The translations under genes and the position numbers were made by a program. From contig DXCY01000048.1 of assembly GCA_019115725.1 (NCBI GenBank), positions 1 to 14,846 of the forward strand: DNA of 14,846 bases, given 5' to 3'. The notes under the pieces are model-generated. The model was given only the letters and a program-made list of their open reading frames with translations, ran no database searches and was not told where the DNA came from. Below are positions 1 to 10,274 of the stretch, piece by piece; positions within the stretch are counted from its first letter, which is position 1, and every line of letters begins with the position of its first letter. Source of the DNA: Candidatus Luteimonas excrementigallinarum (lineage in GTDB: Bacteria > Pseudomonadota > Gammaproteobacteria > Xanthomonadales > Xanthomonadaceae).

Positions 1-1
1 C

Positions 2-2605
<2,604 letters not shown>

Positions 2606-2721
2606 ACCGCCCTGATCCTGCTACCCCGGCGTGATCCTGGCGCGCCGCACACACGCCACGGTACGGTGCCCGGACACTGGGTCGGATAGACTGTTGTGAT
2701 CGTTTTACGGCCCAGCCACAG

Positions 2722-3681
<960 letters not shown>

Positions 3682-3684
3682 GCC

Positions 3685-3718
3685 GGCGCCCACCTTCACC
3701 GTGATGCCAGGTGGCGCC
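3685..3718. other. Inverted repeat between accA and tilS
   Basis: GGCGCC (3685-3690) pairs with GGCGCC (3713-3718) and ACC (3692-3694) with GGT (3710-3712). This gives a 9-bp stem with one bulged C and a 15-nt loop, starting 3 nt after the accA stop. No T-run follows, so it is not a classical intrinsic terminator. It could slow 3' decay of the dnaE-accA message or weaken read-through into tilS. Only the symmetry is seen; the role is inferred. Confidence 0.35.
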
Positions 3719-3738
3719 CCGCGCGCCGCCTTCCGCGG

Positions 3739-5058
3739 ATGACATCGCTCCCGCTGCCATCACCGCCCCTTCCCGGACCGGTGCTCGTGGGCTTCAGCGG
3801 CGGTCTGGACTCCAGCGTGCTGCTGCACCTGCTTGCGGACGACCCCGCAATCCGCGCCCGCGGCCTGCGCGCGATCCACGTGCACCACGGCCTGCAGGCC
3901 CAGGCCGACGACTGGGCCGGACACTGCCAGGCCATCTGTGCCGCGCTGGATGTTCCCCTCACCATCGCCCGGGTCACGGTGCCGCACGACTCGGGGCTGG
4001 GCCTGGAAGCCGCCGCCCGCCAGGCCCGTTACCGGGCCTTTGAAGCCGCCCTTGGCGAAGGCGAACTGCTTGCCCTCGCCCACCACCGCGATGACCAGGC
4101 GGAAACCTTCCTGCTGCGCGCCCTGCGGGGCTCGGGCGTGGAGGGCCTGCGGGCCATGCCGGCCTGGCGCCGGATCGGCTCCGGCTGGCTGTGGCGCCCG
4201 CTGCTGGAGTATCCGCAGCAGGATCTGCACGCCTGGGCCCGGACGCGGGATCTGCGTTGGGTGGACGATCCCAGCAATGCATCCGCCGAACACGATCGCA
4301 CCCACCTGCGCCGCCACGTGATGCCGCTGCTGCGCCAGCGCTGGCCCCATGCGGACGCGGCCCTGGCCCGCAGCGCGGCGCTGGCCGCCGAGGCCGCGGA
4401 GCTGCTGGAAGCGGAAGACCGGGCCGGCCTGACCGCGGTGGCGACCGCGGATCCCCAGGAAATCAATCTCGCCGCCCTCGTAAGCCATCCGCGCGCGCAA
4501 CGGGCCCGCCTCCTGCGCGCATGGGTCGCCAGCCTCGGCCTGCCCGCTTTGCCGGCCGAGGGCGTGACCCGCATCGAAACGGACCTGCTCACCGCGCGTG
4601 CAGATGCCGAGCCTGCCTTTGCATGGGCGGGCGCAAGGATCCGCCGCTGGCGCCAGCGGCTTCACGCGGAGTTGGAAAGCCCGGCACTTCCCGCCGGCTT
4701 CCGGACCTCCTGGAACGGTCGCTTCCCCCTGACCCTGCCAACAGGCGACCAGCTGCGCCTGGAGCCCTGCAACGCCGACAGCGCGCCCGTGGACGGCACC
4801 TGGCCGCCCATGCAGGTACATGCCCGCCAGGGGGGCGAGCGCATCGTGCTGCCCGGTCGCGACCATTCCCACGCGCTCAAGCACGTCCTGCAGGACCTTG
4901 GCATCGCGCCCTGGGTGCGCGAGCGCCTGCCGCTGGTCTCCACCGCGGATGGCGCCCTGCTGGCCGCTGGCGACCTTGCGCTGTCCGGCGAATTCCAGCA
5001 CCGGCTGGCCGCCGCGGCCCTGCGCCTGGTCTGGCAGCGCAACCGGTCCGGGGTTTAA
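3739..5058 (+). CDS. tilS: tRNA(Ile)-lysidine synthetase
   Basis: Joins lysine to C34 of the CAT-anticodon tRNA-Ile using ATP, changing it from a methionine-like to an isoleucine tRNA that reads AUA; essential in most bacteria and cytosolic. It is 439 aa, close to E. coli TilS. The N-type ATP pyrophosphatase P-loop SGGLDSS is at residues 20-26, followed by HVHHGLQ (47-53), LAHHRDDQAETFLLRALRG (113-131) and DDPSN (176-180). A helical middle domain follows. The C-terminal TilS domain is recognisable by GGERI and HSHALKHVLQDLGIAPW, which resembles the family pattern for tRNA recognition. The ATG at 3739 leaves a short proline-rich lead before the P-loop; its ribosome site is weak. It lies 57 nt after accA, so co-transcription is plausible. 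The tRNA-Ile2 substrate is not in the window. Confidence 0.96.
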   Translation: MTSLPLPSPPLPGPVLVGFSGGLDSSVLLHLLADDPAIRARGLRAIHVHHGLQAQADDWAGHCQAICAALDVPLTIARVTVPHDSGLGLEAAARQARYRAFEAALGEGELLALAHHRDDQAETFLLRALRGSGVEGLRAMPAWRRIGSGWLWRPLLEYPQQDLHAWARTRDLRWVDDPSNASAEHDRTHLRRHVMPLLRQRWPHADAALARSAALAAEAAELLEAEDRAGLTAVATADPQEINLAALVSHPRAQRARLLRAWVASLGLPALPAEGVTRIETDLLTARADAEPAFAWAGARIRRWRQRLHAELESPALPAGFRTSWNGRFPLTLPTGDQLRLEPCNADSAPVDGTWPPMQVHARQGGERIVLPGRDHSHALKHVLQDLGIAPWVRERLPLVSTADGALLAAGDLALSGEFQHRLAAAALRLVWQRNRSGV

Positions 5059-5464
5059 GCCGAAGCGCGCTGGCAGGCGCCTCGCAATGTCCGGCACCGC
5101 GCTGGTTTACGTATGTTCAAGAAGAGGGCCGGGACAGGCCCGGATCGAGGGAACCCACTTCCGACAAGGCCAGGACCGGCCCAGGCGGTCGTGATGCCCG
5201 GGCGCCTCTCCCGCCCGGTGCATCGCGACACACTTCCACCCGTCATCGGCCATCCGCATGAACAACCGGTATCCCCTCCCCGATGCTCCGTTGCCCGACC
5301 GGTCTCCGCCTGCCCGCCACTCTGCTAAGTTATCCACCCATTCCGCAGCATCCGGGTTGCCAGTGGCAGACGCCGATACAGCAGACATCGCGGCCGATAT
5401 CCGCCCTGCACCACCTCCAGCGCTCAAGCCATCCCCTGCCCCGGCCCTGGATCCGGGCAACCCG
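5059..5464. other. 406-nt intergenic region, no gene supported
   Basis: This stretch separates tilS from the phosphatase core. Open frames exist on both strands, but none has recognisable sequence or a convincing ribosome site. The frame continuous with the phosphatase (5258-5464) has clearly poorer GC at third positions than the gene: about 25 of 69 codons end in A or T, including a rare TTA, against about 8 of the first 54 in the core. It holds a long inverted repeat at 5193-5224, a smaller GGGCC/GGCCC repeat near 5127-5142, and an AT-richer patch around 5323-5338 that could contain the phosphatase promoter. It is the largest non-coding gap in the window. Confidence 0.6.
5193..5224. terminator. 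Long GC-rich hairpin, candidate terminator or regulatory structure
   Basis: GATGC (5193-5197) plus CCGGGCG (5198-5204) pairs with CGCCCGG (5212-5218) and GCATC (5220-5224). This is a 12-bp stem with one bulged T (5219) and a 7-nt loop. It is one of the strongest inverted repeats in the window outside the two intrinsic terminators. No T-tract follows, so a terminator role is not secure. A structured leader, a Rho-dependent end for tilS or a protein-binding dyad are alternatives. Confidence 0.4.
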
Positions 5465-6169
5465 ATGATCGAGTTCGGCCACCTGACGCATACCGGCCTG
5501 CGCAGGGACCTGAACGAAGACACCTATTACGGCGACAGCGACCTGGGCCTGTGGCTGGTCGCTGACGGCATGGGCGGCCACGAATACGGCGAGGTGGCCA
5601 GCGCACTGGCGCGTGAAACCATCGTGCGGGAAATCCGCCAGGGCACGCCGCTGGAACAGGCGATCCGGATCGCCGACGAGGAGATCATCCGCGCCTCCCG
5701 GCAGCGCCACGACACCCTGCCCATGGGCACTACCGTGGTGGCCGCCCGGGTCCGCCGCAACCGCTTCGAAGTCGCATGGGTGGGCGACAGCCGCGTGTAC
5801 CTGTGGCACGGCGGCCGCCTGACCCAGCTGTCCCAGGACCACAGCTATGTCCAGGAGCTGATCAGCCAGGGCACCATCAGCGTCGACCAGGCCCGCGATC
5901 ACCCGCACCGCAACGTGGTTACCCAGGCGTTGGGCATCACCGATCCCAAGGCGCTGAACGTGGAAACCATGACCGGTGAACTGCAGCCGGGCATGCAGCT
6001 GCTGCTGTGCAGCGACGGGCTGACCGAAGAAGTGGCCGATGCCAGCATCGGCCGGGTGCTCTCGCATACCGAGTGCAGCGCCCAGGAGTGCGTTGATGGC
6101 CTGGTGGCCGCCGCGCTGGACAACGGCGGCTCGGACAACGTGACCGTGGTGCTGGTGCGCTGCAACTGA
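5465..6169 (+). CDS. PP2C-type serine/threonine protein phosphatase (Stp1/PrpC-like)
   Basis: Predicted metal-dependent (Mn/Mg) phosphatase removing phosphate from Ser/Thr (and possibly Arg) residues; soluble, with no membrane segment. From the ATG at 5465 it is 234 aa, the usual length of minimal bacterial PP2C enzymes. Motifs in order: RDLNEDTYYG (14-23), LVADGMGGHEYGE (31-43) with the metal aspartate D34, MGTTVVAA (87-94), WVGDSRVYLW (105-114), LTQLSQDHS (119-127), HRNVVTQALG (148-157), LCSDGLTEEV (181-190) with D184, and DNGGSDNVTVVLV (219-231) with D224. An in-frame ATG at 5258 would add 69 Pro/Ala-rich residues. I prefer 5465 because the extension is outside the fold and has different codon use, but neither start has a strong ribosome site. 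No partner kinase is present. It converges on dnaQ with a 21-nt gap. Confidence 0.9.
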   Translation: MIEFGHLTHTGLRRDLNEDTYYGDSDLGLWLVADGMGGHEYGEVASALARETIVREIRQGTPLEQAIRIADEEIIRASRQRHDTLPMGTTVVAARVRRNRFEVAWVGDSRVYLWHGGRLTQLSQDHSYVQELISQGTISVDQARDHPHRNVVTQALGITDPKALNVETMTGELQPGMQLLLCSDGLTEEVADASIGRVLSHTECSAQECVDGLVAAALDNGGSDNVTVVLVRCN

Positions 6170-6170
6170 G

Positions 6171-6184
6171 CGCACCGGCGTGCG
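6171..6184. other. Small hairpin between convergent phosphatase and dnaQ
   Basis: CGCAC (6171-6175) and GTGCG (6180-6184) form a 5-bp stem with a 4-nt loop exactly in the gap between the two convergent stop codons. It has no T-run on either side. It may only help separate the two transcripts; the evidence is the symmetry and position alone. Confidence 0.2.
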
Positions 6185-6190
6185 GAGGCC

Positions 6191-6952
6191 TCAGGCAGAC
6201 TCGGCCTCGCGCTCGGCTGCCGGAGCCGGCACGTCCCACAGGTTGCGGCCGGTACGGTCGCTGATCGCCGCTACCCGCGCCGCATGCAGGGTCAGTTCTT
6301 CTTCCGTGGGCAACACGCGCGGCCGGGGCCCGACGGGCGATGCCGCCAGTGACGCTGCCGCGGTCTTGACCGGTTCCGGCGCGGCAAACCCGATTTCACT
6401 CTGCCCGGCGGTCAGCGCCAGGTACACCTCGGCCAGCAGCTGGGCGTCCAGCAGCGCGCCGTGCAGCTGGCGATGGGCGTTGTCCACGCCCAGCCGCCGG
6501 CACAGCGCGTCCAGCGAATTGCGCTGGCCCGGGTAGCGCTGCCGGGCCAGCTCGAGCGAGTCCAGCACCAGCACCCGGTCGGTCATGCACCCGCGACCCT
6601 CGCCGAGCTGGCTGAGTTCGTAATCCAGAAAGCCGATATCAAACGCGGCGTTGTGGATCACCAGCTCCGAACCGTCGACGAAGGCGAGGAAGTCATCCAC
6701 CACGTCCTCAAACAGCGGCTTGTCGGCAAGAAATTCCAGCGTCAGCCCGGTCACTTCCTGGGCGCCCTGCTCGAACTCGCGCCGGGGATTGATGTACTGG
6801 TGCCAGGTGCGTCCCGTGGGGCGGCGCTCGATCAGCTCCACGCAGCCGATCTCGACCACCCGGTTGCCCTTCTTCCACTCCAGGCCGGTGGTTTCGGTAT
6901 CAAGGACGATCTGGCGGATGGATTCGGAACGGATTGGCTCGGTACTGGACAT
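6191..6952 (-). CDS. dnaQ: DNA polymerase III subunit epsilon (3'-5' proofreading exonuclease)
   Basis: Removes mispaired nucleotides during replication as part of the Pol III core, bound to alpha (DnaE) and the clamp. From the ATG at 6952 it is 253 aa; E. coli DnaQ is 243. DEDDh motifs: ExoI VLDTETTGL (D18, E20), ExoII IHNAAFDIGFLD (D105), ExoIII HGALLDAQLLAE (H164, D169). Right after the nuclease domain, QSEIGF (184-189) sits where E. coli has its clamp-binding QxxMAF motif and probably has the same job. The rest is an Ala/Pro-rich linker and a C-terminal segment that in the family binds alpha. A TTG 11 codons upstream (6985) is an alternative start; the ATG is preferred because the extra residues are not conserved-looking. 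It lies 51 nt downstream of rnhA on the same strand and is likely co-transcribed with it. Confidence 0.97.
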   Translation of the reverse strand: MSSTEPIRSESIRQIVLDTETTGLEWKKGNRVVEIGCVELIERRPTGRTWHQYINPRREFEQGAQEVTGLTLEFLADKPLFEDVVDDFLAFVDGSELVIHNAAFDIGFLDYELSQLGEGRGCMTDRVLVLDSLELARQRYPGQRNSLDALCRRLGVDNAHRQLHGALLDAQLLAEVYLALTAGQSEIGFAAPEPVKTAAASLAASPVGPRPRVLPTEEELTLHAARVAAISDRTGRNLWDVPAPAAEREAESA

Positions 6953-7003
6953 CGAAGACTCGGAAAGTATCTGGGCGTGTGACAAGGTCTGCCGGCAGCG
7001 CGC

Positions 7004-7471
7004 CTATGGCAGCACGGTGGCGGGGTCGGCCTTGCAGCGTTCGGCCTGGTCGCGGGCCAGTGTATCCACCCGCTCGTTGTCGGGATCGCCGGAGTGGCCC
7101 TTCACCCAGCGCCAGTCCACCTGGTGGCGCTGGGCAGCCGCGTGCAGGCGCTGCCACAGATCCTGGTTTTTCACCGGCGCGCCGGCGGCGGTGCGCCAGT
7201 TGCGACGCAGCCAGTTCGCCATCCACTCGGTGATGCCCTTGCGCACGTACTGCGAGTCGGTATGCAGCACCACGTCGCAGGGCTCGGTCAACGCCTCCAG
7301 CGCGCGGATCGCGGCCATCAGCTCCATGCGGTTGTTGGTGGTCTGTGCTTCGCCACCGACCAGCTCCTTTTCCCGCTGGCCGTAGCGCAGCAGCGCCGCC
7401 CAGCCGCCCGGTCCGGGGTTGCCCAGGCAGGCGCCGTCGGTGTGGATCTGGATCTGTTTGAGCGATGTCAT
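7004..7471 (-). CDS. rnhA: Ribonuclease HI
   Basis: Cuts the RNA strand of RNA-DNA hybrids; removes R-loops and helps clear primers. It is 155 aa from the ATG at 7471, the same as E. coli RNase HI. The active site is complete: D12 in HTDGACLGNPGPGG, E50 in NNRMELMAA, D72 in HTDSQYV, H126 in VKGHSG and D136 in DNERVDTLA, each shifted by two from E. coli D10, E48, D70, H124 and D134. The basic segment WMANWLRRNWRTAAG (83-97) corresponds to the handle that binds the hybrid. Its ATG overlaps the stop of the upstream methyltransferase-like gene in an ATGA (7468-7471), indicating translational coupling. dnaQ follows. In E. coli rnhA and dnaQ are adjacent but divergent; here they run the same way. 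Confidence 0.98.
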   Translation of the reverse strand: MTSLKQIQIHTDGACLGNPGPGGWAALLRYGQREKELVGGEAQTTNNRMELMAAIRALEALTEPCDVVLHTDSQYVRKGITEWMANWLRRNWRTAAGAPVKNQDLWQRLHAAAQRHQVDWRWVKGHSGDPDNERVDTLARDQAERCKADPATVLP

Positions 7472-8130
7472 CCTGTACTCAGGCCTTGCTGGAAACGCAG
7501 GCGCCGCGCGGCGCCCGGGGTGGGGGTCAATGGGGTGGCGCGCTTTTCCGCGCGCAGCGCATACGCGGCGCACAGTCCGGGTCCGCTGCCGGTGCCGGGA
7601 TGGGCCTGCATCCGCCACGCGGGGCCCACGCCCTGCGACACCGGGTCGGGCTCCAGTCCCACCCGGCGCAGGCGCCGGCGCCAGGCCAGCGGCTCGTTCG
7701 CGCGCAGTCCCGCGCCCTGCCAGCGCAGCCGGTAGGGAGACAGCGGGTTGAGCGCAAGCAGCTGCAGCCGCCCGCCGTCCACCAGCACCCGGGCGCACTC
7801 GGCCAGCAGTTCGGCCAGGCCTTCGTCCACGGGCACGTGCTGCAACACCAGAGTGGCCACCGACTCGGTGGCCAGGGGAAGCGGCAATTGGCAGCGCACG
7901 CTGCCCTCCCAGGCGTTGCCGCGGGCCACCAGCAGCAGGCCACGGCCAAGCCCGGCGGCGTCCACCGGGGCGGGCGCGAACCATACCCAGGGCAGCCCCG
8001 GCCGCTCCGACAGAGTGCGCCGGATCAGCGGAATTTCACTGCCGACCAGCGCCTGGCCGGCCTCTGAAGCGAACCACGGGCGGCGGGCGGCGGGTTGACC
8101 TGCTGGCAAAGTCGCGGGCATGGTCGCCAT
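7468..8130 (-). CDS. YafS-like degenerate class I SAM methyltransferase
   Basis: A 220-aa soluble protein of unknown function. Its position between gloB and rnhA matches E. coli yafS, annotated as a putative SAM-dependent methyltransferase. As I recall that protein, similarity is visible in three places: LQHVPVDEGLAELLAECARV (96-115), the post-strand VDGGRLQLLALNPLSPYRL (117-135), and a tail beginning TPLTPTPGAARR (199-210). Those first two resemble motifs II and III of the Methyltransf_11 fold. Motif I, normally a D/E-x-G-x-G-x-G loop for SAM, is replaced by GRGLLLVARGN (62-72), so SAM binding is doubtful. Starts at 8130 and 8121 (ATG, three codons later) are both possible; neither has a clear ribosome site. 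It heads a unit with rnhA (4-nt overlap) and dnaQ and is divergent from gloB with only 30 nt between. Family placement is moderate, function unknown. Confidence 0.8.
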   Translation of the reverse strand: MATMPATLPAGQPAARRPWFASEAGQALVGSEIPLIRRTLSERPGLPWVWFAPAPVDAAGLGRGLLLVARGNAWEGSVRCQLPLPLATESVATLVLQHVPVDEGLAELLAECARVLVDGGRLQLLALNPLSPYRLRWQGAGLRANEPLAWRRRLRRVGLEPDPVSQGVGPAWRMQAHPGTGSGPGLCAAYALRAEKRATPLTPTPGAARRLRFQQGLSTG

Positions 8131-8143
8131 TCTACTGGGTGCC

Positions 8144-8150
8144 GGAGGAG
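8144..8150 (+). promoter_or_regulatory. Ribosome binding site of gloB
   Basis: GGAGGAG ends 10 nt before the ATG at 8161. It is the strongest Shine-Dalgarno seen among the plus-strand genes. It decides the gloB start in favour of 8161 over an upstream in-frame TTG at 8095, which would run into the divergent gene. Confidence 0.75.
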
Positions 8151-8160
8151 CCGGGCCGCG

Positions 8161-8931
8161 ATGCAAGCCACGCCGCTGCAGGCATTGACCGACAACTACA
8201 TCTGGACCATGGACGGCGCGGATGACCAGCTGCTGGTGGTGGATCCGGGGGAAGCCGGGCCGGTCATCGACGCCGCCGAACGCCACGGCCGCGCGCCGGC
8301 GGCGATCCTGCTCACCCACCACCATCATGACCATATCGGCGGCGTGCCGGCCCTGCTGGAACGCTGGCCCAATCTGCCCGTCTGGGCCCCCCGGGACGAG
8401 CGGATTCCGTTCGCCACCCACCGCGTTGGCGATGGTGACACGGTCCAGACCGGCGCCTGGCGCTTCGAGGTGATCACGGTTCCCGGCCATACCGACAGCC
8501 ACATCGCGTTCCACGGCCACGGCGTGCTGTTTTCCGGCGACACCTTGTTCAGCCTGGGTTGCGGGCGACTGTTCGAGGGTAGCCCGGCACAGATGCTCCA
8601 GTCGCTGGATCGTCTGGCCGGATTGCCGCCACAGACGCTGGTCTGTTGCGGACACGAGTACACGCGCAGCAATGCCTCTTTTGCCCTGGCCGTGGAGCCG
8701 GGCAACGCGGACCTGCGCAAACGCAGCGAGGAAGTCGAGCGCATGCGCGCGCAGCACCGCCCTACATTGCCGTCCACCCTTGCCAGCGAGTTGGCCTGCA
8801 ACCCGTTCCTGCGCATTGATGCGCCGCAGGTGCGTGCCAGCCTGGCCGGACGCGTGACCCCGGACCAGCGCGATGACCGTGTGGCCCTGTTCGCCGCGCT
8901 GCGCGCGTGGAAGGACGGTTTCGCGGGATGA
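8161..8931 (+). CDS. gloB: Hydroxyacylglutathione hydrolase (glyoxalase II)
   Basis: Hydrolyses S-D-lactoylglutathione to D-lactate and glutathione, the second step of methylglyoxal detoxification in the cytosol. It is 256 aa, typical for GloB. The metallo-beta-lactamase zinc motif THHHHDHIGG (52-61) supplies H53, H55, D57 and H58. Other ligands are H110 in VPGHTDSH, D127 in FSGDTLFSLGCGRLFEG and H165 in CGHEYT; Y167 and the start of NASFAL match residues typical of glyoxalase II rather than other family members. The C-terminal helical part with NPFLR is also typical. The final TGA (8929-8931) overlaps the start codons of the lytic transglycosylase gene, so the two are coupled. Divergent from the YafS-like gene with a 30-nt gap. 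gloA is not in the window. Confidence 0.96.
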   Translation: MQATPLQALTDNYIWTMDGADDQLLVVDPGEAGPVIDAAERHGRAPAAILLTHHHHDHIGGVPALLERWPNLPVWAPRDERIPFATHRVGDGDTVQTGAWRFEVITVPGHTDSHIAFHGHGVLFSGDTLFSLGCGRLFEGSPAQMLQSLDRLAGLPPQTLVCCGHEYTRSNASFALAVEPGNADLRKRSEEVERMRAQHRPTLPSTLASELACNPFLRIDAPQVRASLAGRVTPDQRDDRVALFAALRAWKDGFAG

Positions 8932-10244
8932 TGGCCAGGCGGGCCGGCTGTGCGGGGATTCTGATCGGCGCGCTGCTGGGCGCGCTGAGCCTGCAGCCTG
9001 TCCAGGCCGCCAGCACCGCGGGTCCGGCCATGGGCCTGCAGATGCCGGCCATCGCCGGCGCCACCGGGCAGACCACCAATGCGCTGCAGCCGGTCACCCG
9101 CAGCGGCCGCGAGATCTACACCGAGTTCCGCAGCGGCCTGTCCGATCAGGAATGCGCGGTGGATGCGAGCGACCGCTGGCGCCAGCACTTCGCCCACGTT
9201 CCGCGTGACCTCGCCGAGCGCCCGGACCGGCTGATGCCGCTGTTCGGTTACGTGGTCGACGCCCTGCGCGAACACCACCTGCCCACCGAATACGCGCTGA
9301 TTCCCTTTGTCGAAAGCGGCTACCGTCCCGGTGCGCGCAGCCCGTCCGGGCCCGCCGGCCTGTGGCAGTTCATCTCCGCCACCGCGCGCAACCACGAAGT
9401 GACGATGCAGCCCGGCTACGACGGCCGCCTGTCGCCAGTGGAATCCACCACCGCCGCGGTGCGCTACCTGCGGACCCTGCACGGCATGTTCGCCGGCGAC
9501 TGGCGCCTGGCGGTGATGGGCTACAACGCCGGTGAATACCGGATCTTCGGCGCGCTGCGCAATGCCGGCCAGCGGGCCATGGATGCCGAACCCGAAAAGC
9601 TGTCCGTGCCGCCCATCACCCGCGCCTACGTACGCAAGCTGCAGGCCCTGACCTGCCTGCTGGTAGAAGCCGGCGAGCGCGAGGAGTGGCTGGATGCGAT
9701 CGACCAGTCGGTACCGGTACTCACTGCAGCCAAACTGCCGGCCAACGTCCGCCAGCTGGACGCGTGGGCCGCACGCAAGGGCCTGGATTCCGAGCTGGTG
9801 AAGCACTTCAACCCGGTCTTTGCCGACGGCAGGGTGGCCAGTGCCAGCCGCGGCCAGGCGGTGCTGGTCCCGGCTCCCGCCGAATATGCCGTGGCCGCCC
9901 TGCAGGTGGAGCCGGCCCCGATCACCCGGCCCCCGGAGCTGCCCGCCGGCCGCCGCGCCCGCAGCGAGGGGCCGGTATTCCTGGCCGATGCCAGCGACCT
10001 GGTGGAAGAGCAGGATCCCGATCCGCCGAGCGCCCAGACCCAGCCGGCCATGACCCGCACGGCCCCGCGCGTGCACACCGTGGCCCGCGGCGAGTCGATC
10101 TGGCGCATTGCCCGGCACTACGGGCTGAGCGCGGCGCAGCTGCTGCTGCGCAACGGCCTGGAAGCCTCCAGCGTGATCCAGCCCGGCATGGTGCTGCAGA
10201 TCGACGAAGGCGGCCCCGGTAACCAGCCGCCCATGGCAAACTAG
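8928..10244 (+). CDS. mltD: LysM-containing lytic transglycosylase, MltD-like
   Basis: Predicted periplasmic enzyme that cleaves peptidoglycan between MurNAc and GlcNAc with 1,6-anhydro product. 438 aa from the ATG at 8928 (a second ATG is adjacent at 8931; an upstream GTG at 8907 is unlikely). Residues 1-27 form a Sec signal peptide: basic start MMARRAG, hydrophobic ILIGALLGALSL, likely cut after VQA. The SLT domain (about 118-220) has IPFVESGYRP with the expected catalytic E129, SPSGPAGLWQFISATAR (138-154), and VMGYNAGEYRI (196-206). After a Pro/Ala-rich linker one LysM repeat (about 382-426, HTVARGESIWRIARHYGL...IQPGMVLQI) should bind glycan. E. coli MltD is a lipoprotein with two LysM repeats; here no lipobox cysteine and one clear LysM are visible, so naming by symbol rests partly on position next to gloB. 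Start codon overlaps the gloB stop. Confidence 0.88.
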   Translation: MMARRAGCAGILIGALLGALSLQPVQAASTAGPAMGLQMPAIAGATGQTTNALQPVTRSGREIYTEFRSGLSDQECAVDASDRWRQHFAHVPRDLAERPDRLMPLFGYVVDALREHHLPTEYALIPFVESGYRPGARSPSGPAGLWQFISATARNHEVTMQPGYDGRLSPVESTTAAVRYLRTLHGMFAGDWRLAVMGYNAGEYRIFGALRNAGQRAMDAEPEKLSVPPITRAYVRKLQALTCLLVEAGEREEWLDAIDQSVPVLTAAKLPANVRQLDAWAARKGLDSELVKHFNPVFADGRVASASRGQAVLVPAPAEYAVAALQVEPAPITRPPELPAGRRARSEGPVFLADASDLVEEQDPDPPSAQTQPAMTRTAPRVHTVARGESIWRIARHYGLSAAQLLLRNGLEASSVIQPGMVLQIDEGGPGNQPPMAN

Positions 10245-10246
10245 TA

Positions 10247-10260
10247 CGGTTGTTCAACCG
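10247..10260. promoter_or_regulatory. Perfect dyad just upstream of fabI
   Basis: CGGTTG-TT-CAACCG is a perfect 6-bp inverted repeat with a 2-nt centre. It starts 2 nt after the transglycosylase stop and ends 14 nt before the fabI ATG. As DNA it has the form of an operator half-site pair; as RNA it would be a 5-bp stem with a GUUC loop close to the ribosome site. No regulator is known to me for this exact motif. Confidence 0.3.
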
Positions 10261-10274
10261 CGAGATCACTATCC

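Noticed and set aside
2606..2721. Possible promoter for accA in the dnaE-accA gap (TAGACT and TTGTGAT-like stretches)
   Set aside because: Hexamers match the consensus poorly and have no good partner at correct spacing. Nothing else recognisable is in this 116-nt gap.
5113..5328. Plus-strand 71-codon frame beginning MFKKRAGTG in the tilS-phosphatase gap
   Set aside because: No ribosome site, low-complexity composition and no recognisable family. It spans the strong hairpin at 5193-5224.
5330..5338. TTATCCACC, one mismatch from a DnaA box
   Set aside because: A single degenerate 9-mer is expected by chance. No cluster of boxes, AT-rich unwinding element or origin neighbours such as dnaA, dnaN or gidA.
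5107..5523. Minus-strand 138-codon open frame opposite the phosphatase leader
   Set aside because: Long shadow frames are expected in high-GC DNA. No recognisable motif or ribosome site, and it overlaps the conserved phosphatase start.
6953..6985. TTG start giving DnaQ eleven extra N-terminal residues
   Set aside because: The downstream ATG gives a length closer to the family and the extra residues do not look like DnaQ. It remains a minor possibility.
8325..10118. Minus-strand 597-codon open frame opposite gloB and the transglycosylase
   Set aside because: A shadow frame over two well supported genes with clear catalytic motifs on the plus strand.
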